Source: Cylicocyclus nassatus (Eukaryota; Nematoda; Chromadorea; Rhabditida; Strongylidae). From it: a stretch of 64,000 bases of DNA. Location of the stretch: NCBI GenBank assembly GCA_958299035.1, contig CATQJL010000316.1, positions 41,714,025-41,778,024 on the forward strand, written 5' to 3'. The notes under the pieces were generated by a model. That model did not search any database, was not told the origin of the DNA, and saw only the letters and a program-made list of their open reading frames with translations. Shown here piece by piece: positions 1-12,000 of the stretch; positions within the stretch are counted from its first letter, which is position 1, and each line of letters begins with the position of its first letter. Both the position numbers and the translations under genes were made by a program.

Positions 1-437
1 TATGTAATAGGGTTCCCATGGACGGTGAGTTCAATACTCAACTATTTACAAGATTGCGAAGCTTTCTAAACGGTGTAACCGCACTTTTTGGGAACAGAAG
101 AAACGGTCGGTACCGCTTATTGTGCATAACTTTTTAATGAGGCATTATGATAAGTTGCGAACTCCACACATAGGATCAGCAACTCTAGATGGCTCACTTG
201 AAAGATTTCATGCTGTTTTATTTGTTTTGTGAGGCAAAATATAACCTTTCATATCTCAACACCCTCTTCAAAGTAGATACCGTAATCCTCCATAAGTGAA
301 GAGCAATCGGTGATTCGCTTCATGCTGTAAATCTAAGTTGAAGCCAGCTCTACAAAACGGTACCCGTTGCTTCTCGAAAGACTTCATACCAAGAGAATTA
401 TTGACATTCCAGTAGGCACATTTTTTGGGATACCGTG
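1..437. repeat. Non-genic; partial repeat copy at about 265-437
   Basis: No coding signal was found. About 170 bases (265-437) match 1085-1262 in the same orientation; both share the stretch TTGAAGCCAGCTCTAC and end just before a TATATA run. This piece is therefore a half-copy of the element that follows it. Confidence 0.4.
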
Positions 438-1265
438 TATATACAAAGTGTCCCCAAAAATTCTACTGTCTGAATGTTAATGACTTTCCTGCCGTAAAAT
501 CTTTGAGAAGATTTATGCGCCGTTTTTCAGAGCTTCTTCAACTTAGATTTATGGAGCAAATCACCAACTTCACTACTGCGAGATTACGGTAGGAGTACGT
601 CTAGAATGTCTCCATTGTGTAACAGCCGTTCGAAAAAAAATACTGGAAAATCTGGAAAATTGTGTATTAAGGTTTTTCATACAAACTAATATCATTACCG
701 TGAATTCACGCTTACAAGGCGCACCTTTTTCAGTTTTTCAAGCGTGCCGCTCAGCCGGCTCGTTGTGTTTCCTAAAACGAGACTTATGCAGCACTATACT
801 CTCAGGCAATATGCCGCACTGCAAATAGTCTTTTGGTCACAAAGTCCTTAGTATCTATGTTGTTCGATGATACATTTTTTTGTGCATTCACAAAGCTTTT
901 GAAATGGCGTAATTAAATCCTTGACGAAAACCAAAAATGTGTTGTTACGGTATTTTCTGCATATTACGAAGAAGGCACAATGGTGAAGTGCACACTTCAT
1001 ATTTAAATTCAGCGGCTCTAACTAGCCTATTTTATGAGTTTTCAGCTCCTTTATTCTTTTTAGGGGTAAATATGACCTTTTAATGATTCCTAAAGGTCAC
1101 TACCGCATTTACAGAGGTGAAGAGACAACGTTAACTCATTTTGTACTGTAAATTGAGTTGAAGCCAGCTCTACTGAAAAATACTTGAAGCTTCCCGAAAG
1201 AGCCGATGACAAGAGAGTTGTTAAATGCAAACAGTAAACAATCTTTTAGACACCCCGTATATATA
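438..1265. mobile_element. Palindromic TIR element (mariner/Tc-like MITE)
   Basis: The left end starts TATATACAAAGTGTCCCC, and the right end, read on the other strand, starts TATATACGGGGTGTCT. The similarity continues inward for roughly 150 bases on each side (for example TTGAAGAAGCTC-like against TTGAAGCCAGCTC-like blocks). No transposase frame is left, so this is a non-autonomous fold-back element. The family assignment rests on end architecture only. Confidence 0.55.
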
Positions 1266-1562
1266 TGACGGCCACCTTTTCACATGGCTATGAACCGATA
1301 AATGATAACTGGCAAGCATCGGCCATAACATTTTGGTTGAAGTCTTTGAGAAACATATTATTACAGCTCAAAAAAGTGAAGAAGCTACTGTCTTTTTTAC
1401 CCGTTTGTATTTTGATTTTTAAGAAAGAAAATAGTGCAACTGCTGCATGAACGTGTGGAATGTGTAAGATGTGGAAGATGAGTAAGCCAATCCAAGGACC
1501 ACGGATCTTCTGGGCAAAAGTTTTTTTTAGCAATGAAGAACTTACAAGGGAAGCATGTTTGG

Positions 1563-1986
1563 TCGAAGTGGCCTTTTCAGATGAGACCCATACTGCTTTA
1601 GAGAGTATTGTACGGTAAATCCAAATCTGCCTTCATTATCTGCCAAGCGCTTCTGGACGCCGAGTCATGACCGCTTTTGCAACGGAAAATGACTGCAGAA
1701 TTTGGGTAAAACCAATTGTCACAATCTTTCCAGCGCTCAGTTAAAGCAATGTAATTATTAGCATATTAGACAAAATATATCCATTGCATGAACTGCTCTG
1801 GTACTCGACACCGGACTATTTGAGCGAATTTGGGCAATTTTGCTCCAATTTTGCGTTCAATTTTTTGACCCAAAAAACGCCCATAACTCGGCGTGTGGAG
1901 GCGCTTGGCAGATAATGAAGGCAGATTTGGAATTACTGTGCAATACTCTCGAAAGCAGTTAGGCCTCATGTGAAATGACCACTTCC
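1563..1986. mobile_element. Hairpin MITE, about 420 bp
   Basis: The arm 1563-1670 is complementary to 1875-1986. Both carry the block CAAATCTGCCTTCATTATCT or its complement, and both end in GGTC...AAGTGG. The arms are about 85-90% complementary by eye around a spacer of about 200 bases. No coding content. Confidence 0.6.
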
Positions 1987-3569
1987 CTGAACACGCTTTC
2001 CTTGTTAGATCTTGGGTTTTGCTTCAAGTGCATGAAAGTGTACAAACAATTAGACGCCACCTATAACGCTTTTCATTCTCCTTCAAACTTTGCCTTAGGT
2101 GTAGTATAAAAATGAAATTTTTGATTTTGCAGAACGGGCATTAATTTTTAGACAAACTGACGGCTTAACAGACTGTGAAACGGCAATAGATCACATTTAG
2201 GACAGTGACTTACTTCATCGAATGTATCCTGCTTAGAATATTATTGCTTTGCAGAAAAATCTCACCATTCGGAATTTAATTAAGCGGCAAAAAAGCACTT
2301 TCCTATAATTTCTCTGGCAGAATGTTTGCTCGGCATCTAAAGCCGAAACCAAAGTCTTCTGTCATGAATGCTTAGCGTACATAAAGTATTGGTACAAGTT
2401 AGTTCTTGGATACTCAGAAATCTTATTTTGGATACTCAGAATCGTGAATTTGGTAAAACTTTCTTGCAATGTACACATAAATACCAAGAGAAGAAGGTTC
2501 TTGGAAACATTCACATTTCAATGGTAGGAAGACAAAACAAATAGACGTATAAAATCTGTTCATGAACAAAGGTATCGAAAGAAAAAGTATGCGACGGTTT
2601 TGCTTCAACAATTGGAAGCAGTAAGAGCCTTTCTCCAGAAAAAAATCTCGAAGTTGTTGCTCGTGCACGCTTAAGAGTTTAAACTTCCTCTTCGCTTCAA
2701 GAAAACCATCAGCCAGCCAAAAAAAATCAATAAAGTTACCTGACATTCGAAACCACGTTTGTGGAGTAGATTCCAATTGAAATAAAGCATGGTTACTGAA
2801 GACAAGGAAGCAGAGATTATATAAATAGCTGCGGATTTGAATCTAAGCATTGTTATGTAACCTAGAAAATGGTAGGATTCTTGCATTGTTCGTAAATCAT
2901 GTTTCACACATCTCTTGAATGAAGGGTTGCCAGCAAACAGAACATTAACAATATTTTCACGGATTCGCAGATTCTATAAATGAAGTGAGAAAAAAGGATT
3001 GAGGTAGTGTGTTCTGAATAGACTGTGCAAAAAAAGACAGATATTTCTGCAAAATCCATTCATAGAAATTTCGGTGCATCTTCACACGTATCAAAGCCGA
3101 ACTTAAAAAAACTTGCGGTACTAGTAAATCTTACTAGTACTACTTCTCTTCAGTTTTGCTTCTCAAAACGCGGTAAGCATAGCAAGCAACAGGGCAAACG
3201 ATCGTTATTCCTTGTCACCCTTCCTGCCAGCATATATAGTAGTGTATAGATGTTACGTGTCAATCGCGGCTCGCGTTTGCACATTTCAATGTTTTTTGTC
3301 AGTGTGAAAACATGACCTTTCGTACAAAAAAAATTTATATGGTATTTCGTAAGCGTTTAATATTGTGTACGTCTTTGTCATTTCTGGCACATTCACTGTC
3401 GATAGCAGAATAGATACGATTGGAAGGGGAAAAGTTTTTTTTTACTGCAAGTGAAAAACTTTAACGCTGTTTAGTCCACAGTCGTGACATTAATTGATGA
3501 TTAGAATCAAATGCTTGTCAACTTCATAAGCTTTTCAATGACTGTATCTCAAATTTGAAAAAATTTCAG
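1987..3569. other. No gene recognised
   Basis: AT-rich, with only short chance frames. The phrase TTGGATACTCAGAA is repeated at 2405 and 2430. No exon with good splice sites was found. Confidence 0.4.
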
Positions 3570-3695
3570 AACTGAAACCTCTCGATGGCGTCATCAAGTC
3601 CACATTCATGGAATTTAAAAAGACTTTACCTTGTGATTTTGATTTGTACCCGAGAGGTCTTTATGGTGGACCTTTACTGCCTAATCCTTCGACAA
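3570..3695 (+). CDS. Candidate exon of a membrane/secreted protein gene
   Basis: An acceptor (AATTTCAG) opens a 41-codon frame, phase 1 in, that ends at a GTATCG donor, phase 1 out. The translation looks like real protein: it begins LKPLDGVIKSTFMEFKK and contains a Gly/Pro-rich stretch (RGLYGGPLLPNP). I do not recognise the family. It lies directly upstream of another open frame (3685-3948) offset by one base. The two may be one exon interrupted by a one-base indel, because an intron between them would be only about 26 bases. No start codon is assigned. Confidence 0.3.
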
Positions 3696-3948
3696 GTATC
3701 GTCTTCTTCGGAAGCCTTTAGTCCACCGCGGAGTTAGTAGTCCGCACGACTTTGACGGACATCACCGACATCATCGTTTTTTTGCAATTTCGAGAAGCTA
3801 CCTCGTGCCGAGCCCTGATTTAAAGGGCAAAACTGAGTCGTTCAGGGCCGCATGCTTTAACATTCCTATCGGGGAGGAGATCACAGCTCAACAGAAAGCT
3901 TCATATCCTGAAGCTTCAAAATTCTGGATTTCGCGTGTCTACCTATCC
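3685..3948 (+). CDS. Candidate exon, unrecognised protein
   Basis: An 88-codon open frame starts after a TAA and runs to a GTAAGG donor at 3949, phase 0. The translation is His-rich early (GHHRHHRFF) and then has ordinary composition (SPDLKGKTESFRAACFNIPI). The local base composition is more GC-rich than its surroundings, as expected for coding DNA. The frame stays open past the donor to 4095, so the splice is a choice, made because the donor is good and phase 0 fits the small exon at 5008. Function unknown. Confidence 0.3.
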
Positions 3949-4095
3949 GTAAGGGTTCCTACCATCCTTCACTATGAACATATTGAACATGAGCGAGAAC
4001 CTGTACAAGCTGCATTTTCCAGCTTTTTGTATGATTCCCTGATGATCCTCGGCGGCCGACCGTCTTTTAAGTCATTTTTCTTTCTTCGAAGTTAA

Positions 4096-4311
4096 CGAAA
4101 GCCTTCCAAAGTTGTACAGATTATTGACCCAGTGCTAAGCATGTTGCTGATAAGAACAAATGATGTTTTGGAGTCATGATATTTGCGATGAACCACAAGC
4201 CGAAAGTTGGGGTTTATCGAGAAATTCGATTTTTCAAAAACCCATTTGTTCTTATCAGCAGCATGTGCAGCACTGTGAGTTAAATAATCGTACAACTTTG
4301 GAAGGTTTTCG
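4096..4311. mobile_element. Hairpin MITE, about 215 bp
   Basis: The arm CGAAAGCCTTCCAAAGTTGT on the left pairs with ACAACTTTGGAAGGTTTTCG on the right. A second paired block, TGCTGATAAGAACAAATG, lies inside. If the surrounding gene model is right, it sits in an intron. Confidence 0.7.
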
Positions 4312-4955
4312 ATGACTTCGAAGGAAGAATAATGATTTTGAAGAAAAGACAGTCAGCCACTAGGGACCTTCAGGGGTCATACAAAATCTGGAAAATGCGG
4401 TCTATACAGCATCTCGCTCGTGTTCAAGATGTTCTTAGTCAAAGACAGGGAACACCTTTGAATAGGAGACAGCGTGAAATTCAGATATCTGGAGCCTCAA
4501 AATAAGAAGCTTTTTTAAAGCTGCGATAGCGGAGATGTTAGTGCATGCGATTCTCAGTCAACAAATATGGCAAGGTAAAGAATAGCCACTGCCGCGCATG
4601 TTTTTCTCATTGGGCAAAGCCCCACAATTATTTTTACTGAAGACACCTACAAGAAGGGGGAACGAGAACTGCTCTTTCAAACACTTATTTGAAATTGCAT
4701 ACAGTTTGGTTAAAATGGCTAGTTAGATCTTAACCATTTTTTTTCGTGAGCATTCTTTTTCAAACAGCTGTTAACTTTGGCAAAGAGATCAAAGCATTTG
4801 TACGATAGAAAAACTTTTGCTTCAAAGAGGACTGTAAGTAGACTAAGGTGTCGAGGGTAGCATTATTCGAAACCATGACGCTAAGACTTTTTTCAAAACA
4901 ATTCTTGTTTTTCATGACATTTTTGTGACTTTCTTCTTTTTCATGACATTTTTTG

Positions 4956-5038
4956 TTTTTGCATAGGAACCGGAGTCAGGAGGGGATGGCTGGAAGTTTT
5001 TGCATAGGAACCGGAGTCAGGAGAGGATGGCTGGATAA
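4956..5038 (+). repeat. 41-bp tandem duplication including a mini-exon
   Basis: The unit TTTTTGCATAG followed by GAACCGGAGTCAGGAG and GATGGCTGGA occurs twice in a row with two or three differences. Each copy carries its own TTTTTGCATAG splice acceptor, so an exon and its acceptor were duplicated together. Just upstream (about 4910-4960) TTTTTCATGACATTTTT is also doubled. Confidence 0.7.
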
Positions 5039-5483
5039 GTATGAGTATTAGAATGACGAAGAGGATAGTGCATTGTCCAGTACTAAACCCACCGCATATT
5101 CACTAAAAAGTGTGATATTTTGTAGTGAAAGAACTGACATTCACTAGAACGTGCATCATCCAGTTCTGGAAACGCTGACATTTACTGGAACGTGCATCAC
5201 CCTATCCTGGAATCATCGCACGCTCATGAAAACGTGCGTAATGCTTTTTTTGCAAAATTTGTCAGAAATAACAGACTAATGAAAGGTAATTATTTTAGGA
5301 AGGCCGTCGCTTTATATCAGTTTCCTAGTTGGTGGCTTGGTTGGCCTCATTATTGTAGGCATTGTGGTAATCATAATTAGGAAAAGAGGATGCGCCGTGG
5401 CGCAGCGTCGATTGAAGAGGTACGTCGATACGGGAGGGTGTAAATGGCACCAAGCGGTAGACCCAGGCACTAAACTCGCCTAG
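5008..5483 (+). CDS. Candidate 3' exons of a single-pass membrane protein
   Basis: Exon 5008-5038 (phase 0 in, GTATGA donor, phase 1 out) encodes an acidic piece, EPESGEDGWI. Exon 5299-5483 has acceptor TTATTTTAG and phase 1 in, so the two join in frame. The second exon encodes a clear transmembrane segment, FLVGGLVGLIIVGIVVIII, followed by a basic stop-transfer (RKRG) and a short cytoplasmic tail ending at TAG. Residue order acidic, membrane, basic suggests type I topology. I do not recognise the family. Exons at 3570 and 3685 upstream may belong to it. A competing frame reads through 5192-5380 without a membrane segment and looks less protein-like. Confidence 0.4.
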
Positions 5484-5724
5484 ATTAGTGCTTCGCGATG
5501 ACCGCTCGCTTATGCTGGTGTTCAAGGCAAGACGCGAGCAATTAGATTTCACGAGGCCTATTATTTGTATCATACTCATCATTGCGCGTTTATTTCCTCG
5601 ACGCTTCAAAAAGGAAGGGCATTTTGGGGTCTCACAGGTCGGAGACAGGAAAAACAAAGCGTAGAATATGGTTGGTCGCTATTTTCAACGTTACGAGGAG
5701 AGGCAAATGCAGAGCCAGATATAA
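5461..5724 (+). pseudogene. Second membrane-segment frame, one base out of phase
   Basis: A frame one base away from the preceding exon starts after a TAG at 5458. It encodes a basic stretch, a hydrophobic segment (RPIICIILIIARLF) and a charged tail. It meets an in-frame TAG at 5662 and continues in the same frame as NMVGRYFQRYEERQMQSQI before a final TAA. The protein-like text on both sides of the stop suggests a decayed 3' end of the same gene, a paralogous terminal exon, or sequence errors. Confidence 0.25.
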
Positions 5725-6034
5725 TCCATAGCGAATATTGGATTTGATTCAGCACCCTCGTTTGCACTATTGGCCACTGACATTTGTGCACTGTATACGA
5801 GTAAAAACTATAGACCACTGCATTATCAATTCAATTTGGTCCTGTTGTTCCGCTGTAGTGTCCTACCTCCACCTCCACTCCTTATACGAAATAACTTTAT
5901 CAGGTTGTTACATAAGTTTTGTTACGCTCGATTGAAAAAATTCTCATAACTTTGTCAAATGATTTTCCTTGTCGCCATTATGTATAGGTTTTTGATATAT
6001 ACTCACGCATATGTGCAAGTTTCTGATATATATA

Positions 6035-7049
6035 TTAGGTCGTTTCAAAAGTAATTTCGCTTTTTTCAAACGGGCACCAGATTTGAAGGAACAAAGCTTT
6101 CTAAGAGGTCTTAGAAGCATTCGATGCAGAATTTCATGTTTTCTATTGGTTATGAAAATGTTGCAAAACAGTCAATAAGCTTTCAGAAAATAACCAAAAT
6201 TTGCGACCCATGCTTTTTTAGATGGTCAAGTTTCACGATTTTTCAAGACTTTCATAACAATCCTCAGAAGGAGTTCAAGCAAAGATTTGGTAGAGTAAAC
6301 TTTACAGAATACAATACTACTTTTTTCTTTTTCTCGTAGCTCGCCGTAATTTTTTAAAAGATTTCTTAGCAGAACCATCGGATTTTAGCAGGCCCACCTT
6401 AACTACAATTGCATCAAACATCAGTGATTACTCGGAATTTCAAGCTTTCAAGATGATATATGACTTAATATCTATTTTATAAAGCAAATGAGAGTTTACG
6501 GGTTCGAAATATCAAATTTCGAATTTTTCGGGTACAGCCTGGGGCTCGCTAAAAAAATGAGTTATGATGATTTCTCCCGGAAACTAAACGAATCGGAAAC
6601 AAAAAACACCCGTTAGAAAGAGGAGAAAATGCTGCATCGATTAGTGCGCGAGCTGCTCTTCTTTTGATGTTCTACGAGGATTTAGCTGCCCAAGTATGGA
6701 AATCGGTAGCATCAGAAAATTCTGTTAAAAATGTAGGACAAGCTATGGAAAGGAGGAAAAAGTAGTTCCGCATTCTGTAGGGTTTGCTCTATAAAGGCGT
6801 TACTTGTACTTTTTCGGAGGGTTGATATAAAAGTTTTAAAAAATTGTGAAACTTGACTATCTCAAAAAGCACAGGTCCCAGATTTTGGTTATTTTCTGAA
6901 AGCTCATTGACAGTTTTGCAACAATTTCATAACCATTAGAAAGGGAATGAAATTCTGCATCGAATGCTTCCAAAATCTATTACAGACCTTTGTTCCGTCA
7001 CATGTAGTGTCCGTTTGAAAAAAGCGAAATTACTTTTGTAACGACCTAA
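6035..7049. mobile_element. Palindromic mariner-like MITE, 1.0 kb
   Basis: The TIR starts TTAGGTCGTTTCAAAAGTAA and its inverted partner ends at 7049. Both ends are flanked by TA, the target duplication expected of the Tc1/mariner superfamily. Complementarity extends well inside (GAATTTCATGTTTTCTATTGG against its inverse; AAATAACCAAAATTTG against its inverse). No transposase frame remains. Confidence 0.75.
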
Positions 7050-7369
7050 TACATATCACACATACAAATTCTTTCGAATTTTTCAGAAATTTTTCGAATT
7101 ATTCTTGGCAAATTTTCAATTTCGGTAACCGAAGAGTTTGAACTACCAAACTACCTTAGTGTTGCTATACCAATGCCCCCAGAAGTCCTAACAAATCTAA
7201 AAAAGATCGAAAAGAAGAATGAGAGAATCGTGAAAAATATAGAAAAAATGGAGGTTGGATTGCCTTTATAGAGATGGCTTTGTATTCACTGTAAGTGGTG
7301 TCGTGAGGGTATAGATGATGCCAGCGGATAGCCCTTTGTCCCTCCCATCTGCGCAAAATTGTCGAATTG

Positions 7370-7760
7370 TCGGCTATTCAGTGCGTAGAAATTTGGAGAA
7401 TCTCATAATTCGGGACTTTGAGGCCTACTGCTCAGACAACTGCATCGGAAAGTTTGCGGCCTCAAAGCGTGCTACATAGCGCGCCGCAGCCTCGAAATTT
7501 CAGCCGCGCACACCGCGGCCCATATAAATTTGATGGGAACGCCGCGGCCAAAGTTATTGGGCAGATATTATCGGGAAAGTTGCGGCCTAATCACCTCACC
7601 CGGCGGGCCGCGGACCTTATCAGAGGCCGCACTTCCTACACGCTGTAGGTTAAGGCTCAACCCGCGTGAGGTACGCCGCAGTGATGGGGCTACTCTCAGT
7701 GTTTGTGAGGTTGGGTAATCGCTTCACGGGTTTGGTCCTGTCTGAGAGTTAAGTTTTTAT
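7370..7760. repeat. GC-rich island, repeat-like
   Basis: This block is far richer in G and C than its flanks. It has many CGCGG/GCCGCGG motifs such as GAACGCCGCGGCCAAAG and CCTCACCCGGCGGGCCGC. Its texture resembles the composite repeat at 18530-20457, but I could not align them. Several overlapping open frames here are a by-product of GC richness. Confidence 0.35.
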
Positions 7761-8406
7761 GCTTACGAAACAAACTTCAGCAGTCGACGACATTAGATGA
7801 TGTCGACAGATGAGCTAACAAGTTGCTTAATTTGCACTTAGGCCGTTGTCATGAAAGACAGGCCAAAAGATTTTTCATTTTTCCTAGGCCTCACAAGCAT
7901 GCAAATCAACTCAACTATCGGGCGCTTACAGGCGCCGCGCTCACTTATCGGGTCCAATATCGGTTTATACCGAGCAGATCGCGGCATGGATATTGGTGGC
8001 CGAGCAGGGCCGGGCACAGAAGGTTCGGGGTCAAACTAGACTTCGATTTGAGTTTAGAATAAGGAGCTGGGCGAAGCACAAAAAAAAAAAACGACAAACA
8101 TGTCAGGTTTTACGAGTTGAACGTGTTCTTTGGCAAGCGCACGAATTTCAAACGTAGACAAACATATAAATGGCTTGTTTATAGCGCACAAACAATCACA
8201 TGACGCCGAATTTGGACTATGTATATAATTACTCCAAACAACATTATGTGAAGTGTTTTAAAAACTTATGTGTCCTAATACCCGTTCCCAAATTTGTTGG
8301 TTTTTAGACCAACACCAAACCAACTGGGTTGGTTCGGAGCATGAATATCGGAGAGTTCACATAAGTTTTGGACCTTTTTGATTTGGACGAAGAGAACGCT
8401 CCAAAA

Positions 8407-9062
8407 TCTACAACACCACCCGTAATTTGTGAAAAAAATTGGCGGCGGCAATTAACTCCCGCGGCGCCGCCGCAGTTAGGTGGCAAGCGCCGCGTCGCGC
8501 GACAAAGTTAAACGGAAAAGCGGCACTTGCCGCCTAACTTTGTCGCGCAACGCCTAACTTTGTTATAAAAAGGACCTTATCTTGATTCAAAATTTATTGT
8601 TTGTGTTTTGAGGTACCTAATATAACAAAAAAGCAAAAAAACATTCTGAGTCGATTCAATTCTTGAGTATAGTGCCATTTTAGTGTTCATATCGTTGAAA
8701 ACCTCTTAGGCCAACCAAATCTGTGACCTCAACAATCTGGCGATGCATTTTTCGCCACATAGTTCAAAGGACACCGCATGTGATTGGAGCGCGATATTTA
8801 CCAGTGCTTTGGTTTACAATTTTTTGGCTCAAAAAAGAGAAGCAGTGGTTTGATTTGCTCTCTTCGCTATATGATACAATACCACCCGTAATTTGTGAAA
8901 AAAATTGGCGGCGGCAATTAACTCACGCGGCGGCGCCGCAATTAGGTGGCAAGCGCCGCGTCGCGCGACAAAGTTAGGAGGAAAAGCGGCACTTGCCGCC
9001 TAACTTTGTCGCGCAACGCCTAACTTTTTTATAAAAAAGACCTTATCTTGATTCAAAATTTA
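8407..9062. repeat. Two direct copies of a GC-rich hairpin repeat
   Basis: About 185 bases at 8407-8592 are repeated at 8878-9062, with a third, inverted copy at 12341-12520. Each contains GGCGGCGGCAATTAACTC, a GGCGCCGCCGC core and the hairpin AAGCGGCACTTGCCGC flanked by TAACTTTGTCGCGC. The right-hand direct copy lies inside the large fold-back element; the left one lies just outside its border. Confidence 0.75.
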
Positions 9063-12000
9063 TGATTTCTATATATAAGAGTACCATTCAACTCAGCCCA
9101 GCGAGGCGCATCTTCCAGTATACATATGTGCCTAGTTGTGAGATATAGGTTTTTTTCTTGAAATTTCAGTGTAAGTGGATCATTCAGTGTGCTGATTCCA
9201 GAGGCTACCTACACATTCTATTGATCACTGCAGAAATAGGGTGGGTATAGTTTAAGAGCTCATTCTGCACGAATCTGTGTAAAACTGGGCTTTTCTCGGC
9301 GAAGTATGACGGGCCCCAAAATGCAGGAAGACAAAGGAGAATGTTTGGAAATCGCATGAGAAGCACATATCGTGGAATGCCGCGCGTGCTGTGCAATGTA
9401 CAATACCACCCACAGAACGGGAATTTCGCGAAATTCCAGAAATTTCACGATTTCGGAATATCGCAAATTATGCAGCGCCATAACTTCCTACGGGATGAAT
9501 ATATTCTAAAGCAGCATTGTGTTCAGCTCGTCAAGGCGAATCTTTCGACATACTTAATGTCATCTATATCTCGTTTCTTTTCTCAAATTTTTCTGAGGAG
9601 GTCCCTTCGCAAGTATGTAACGCAGCGCCTATCCAACATAAAAGATTCCATTAAGTACCATTCGATAGTGCTCTTCTTGTACATTATAGTGCGCTAGAAA
9701 GCTGCCGCAGAATTCTTTCCAAAAGAGAAAGAAGCGTTGGTAAATTCTGGAAAAATCACTCGTTTTCAGATTCTACTCGCCGTAACTTTCTTTGGAGTGG
9801 AAATTTTCTGAATCCGAAAAAAGCATTGTGCTCAGTTCGTCAAGGCGAATCTTTCGGTGTGCAGAATGTCCTTGATATCTCGATTTCAGTATTCTTGAAA
9901 CTTTCTGCGGACGCGTCTTCGCAAAGGTGTAAAGCAGCGCGTATTGCCCCCAGTAGATTCAGAAAGAATTCTTCGATAGTACTTCTTCTGTAAATTATGG
10001 GGCGCTAAGAATTAGCCGCACACTTCTTTCCAAAGGAGATAAAAGGCTGGCGAATTCTGGAAAATTCATGTCGTTCTAAGTTTTTCTCACCGTAACTCTA
10101 AAATATGAAGCTCTCTTGCTAAGCAGATGTGATTTTCGTAATCAGCAGGTCGAATAATCCTTATGAGCAAGTTTTCCGAGATGTTCGGGTAATTTCATTT
10201 TTTTCTCGTTTTACGCTCTGAAACTGGCCGATGGATTTGGTCAAAATGTTCATGCTCTTAAATTGTAAGGAAACTTCGTTTATAGAGGTTTTCAGACACA
10301 CTCTTTACGAAAACCGTGGTATTTGAGTAATACATGGTCTTTCTGCATAGATATGGTGAGGTAACCGTAACGGAGTCACGAAAGTGCGTAACTTTGCCCG
10401 CACTTCTCGCGTATCTGTCAGAGAACTTGCCCGCTTGCGTCTAGAGATTAAATTCACTGGGAACTGTGCCATCGAATGGTGCATGCCTTAGACTCCACTC
10501 TACAGAAATCGCCGAGTTACGAGCCTACGAAAACACATCCTCATGAGTTTTGCCCAAAATGTAAAGATCGCATATTTCGTCGAAATTTCACCGTGAATGC
10601 TTGTATGACACTCGCATTGCGGACATTGTGTTCGCTTCACCCAAAAACTCCCACTGTATTGAATATGGCGCTTGCGTGTGCTTCAGCTGCTCAGTTGAAT
10701 ATCAAAGCTATTTCGGTGGGTAGAACTCAAACTATCAAATCTAACACAATAAGAATCATTAACGATGTGAAAAGATTTGATCAACGTGTTGCATAAGCAC
10801 TCATGGTGGAATTTCGACGAAATATGCGATCTTTACATTTTGGGCAAAACTCATGAGGATGTGTTTTCGTAGGCTCGTAACTCGGCGATTTCTGTAGAGT
10901 GGAGTCTGAGGCATGCACCATTCGATGGCACAGTTCCCAGTGAATTTAATCTCTCGACGCAAGCGGGCAAGTTCCCTGACAGATACGCGAGAAGTGCGGG
11001 CAAAGTTACGCACTTTCGTGACTCCGTTACGGTTACCTCACCATATCTATGCAGAAAAACCATGTATTACTCAAATACCACGGTTTTCGTAAAGAGTGTG
11101 TCTGAAAACCTCTATAAACGAAGTTTCCTTACAATTTAAGAGCATGAACATTTTGACCAAATCCATCGGCCAGTTTCAGATCGTAAAACGAGAAAAAAAT
11201 GAAATTACCCGAACATCTCGGAAAACTTGCTCATAAGGATTATTCGACCTGCTGATTACGAAAATCACATCTGCTTAGCAAGAGAGCTTTATATTTTAGA
11301 GTTACGGTGAGAAAAACTTAGAACGACATGAATTTTCCAGAATTCGCCAGCCTTTTCTCCTTTGGAAAGAAGTGTGCGGCTAATTCTTAGCGCCCCATAA
11401 TTTACAGAAGAAGTATTATCGAAGAATTCTTTCTGAATCTACTGGGGGCAATACGCGCTGCTTTACACCTTTGCGAAGACGCGTCCGCAGAAAGTTTCAA
11501 GAATACTGAAATCGAGATATCAAGGACATTCTGCACACCGAAAGATTCGCCTTGACGAACTGAGCACAATGCTTTTTTCGGATTCAGAAAATTTCCACTC
11601 CAAAGAAAGTTACGGCGAGTAGAATCTGGAAACGAGTGATTTTTCCAGAATTTACCAACGCTTCTTTCTCTTTTGGAAAGAATTCTGCGGCAGCTTTTTA
11701 GCGCACTATAATGTACAAGAAGAGCACTATCGAATGGTACTTACTGGAATCTTTTATGTTGGATAGGCGCTGCGTTACATACTTGCGAAGGGACCTCCTC
11801 AGAAAAATTTGAGAAAAGAAACGAGATATAGATGACATTAAGTATGTCGAAAGATTCGCCTTGACGAGCTGAACACAATGCTGCTTTAGAATATATTCAT
11901 CCCGTAGGAAGTTATGGCGCTGCATAATTTGCGATATTCCGAAATCGTGAAATTTTTGGAATTTCGCGAAATTCCCGTTCTGTGGGTGGTATTGTACATT

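Noticed and set aside
5390..5470. tRNA-like GTGGCGCAGCGTCGAT sequence
   Set aside because: No B-box at the right spacing; the stretch is better explained as part of the transmembrane exon.
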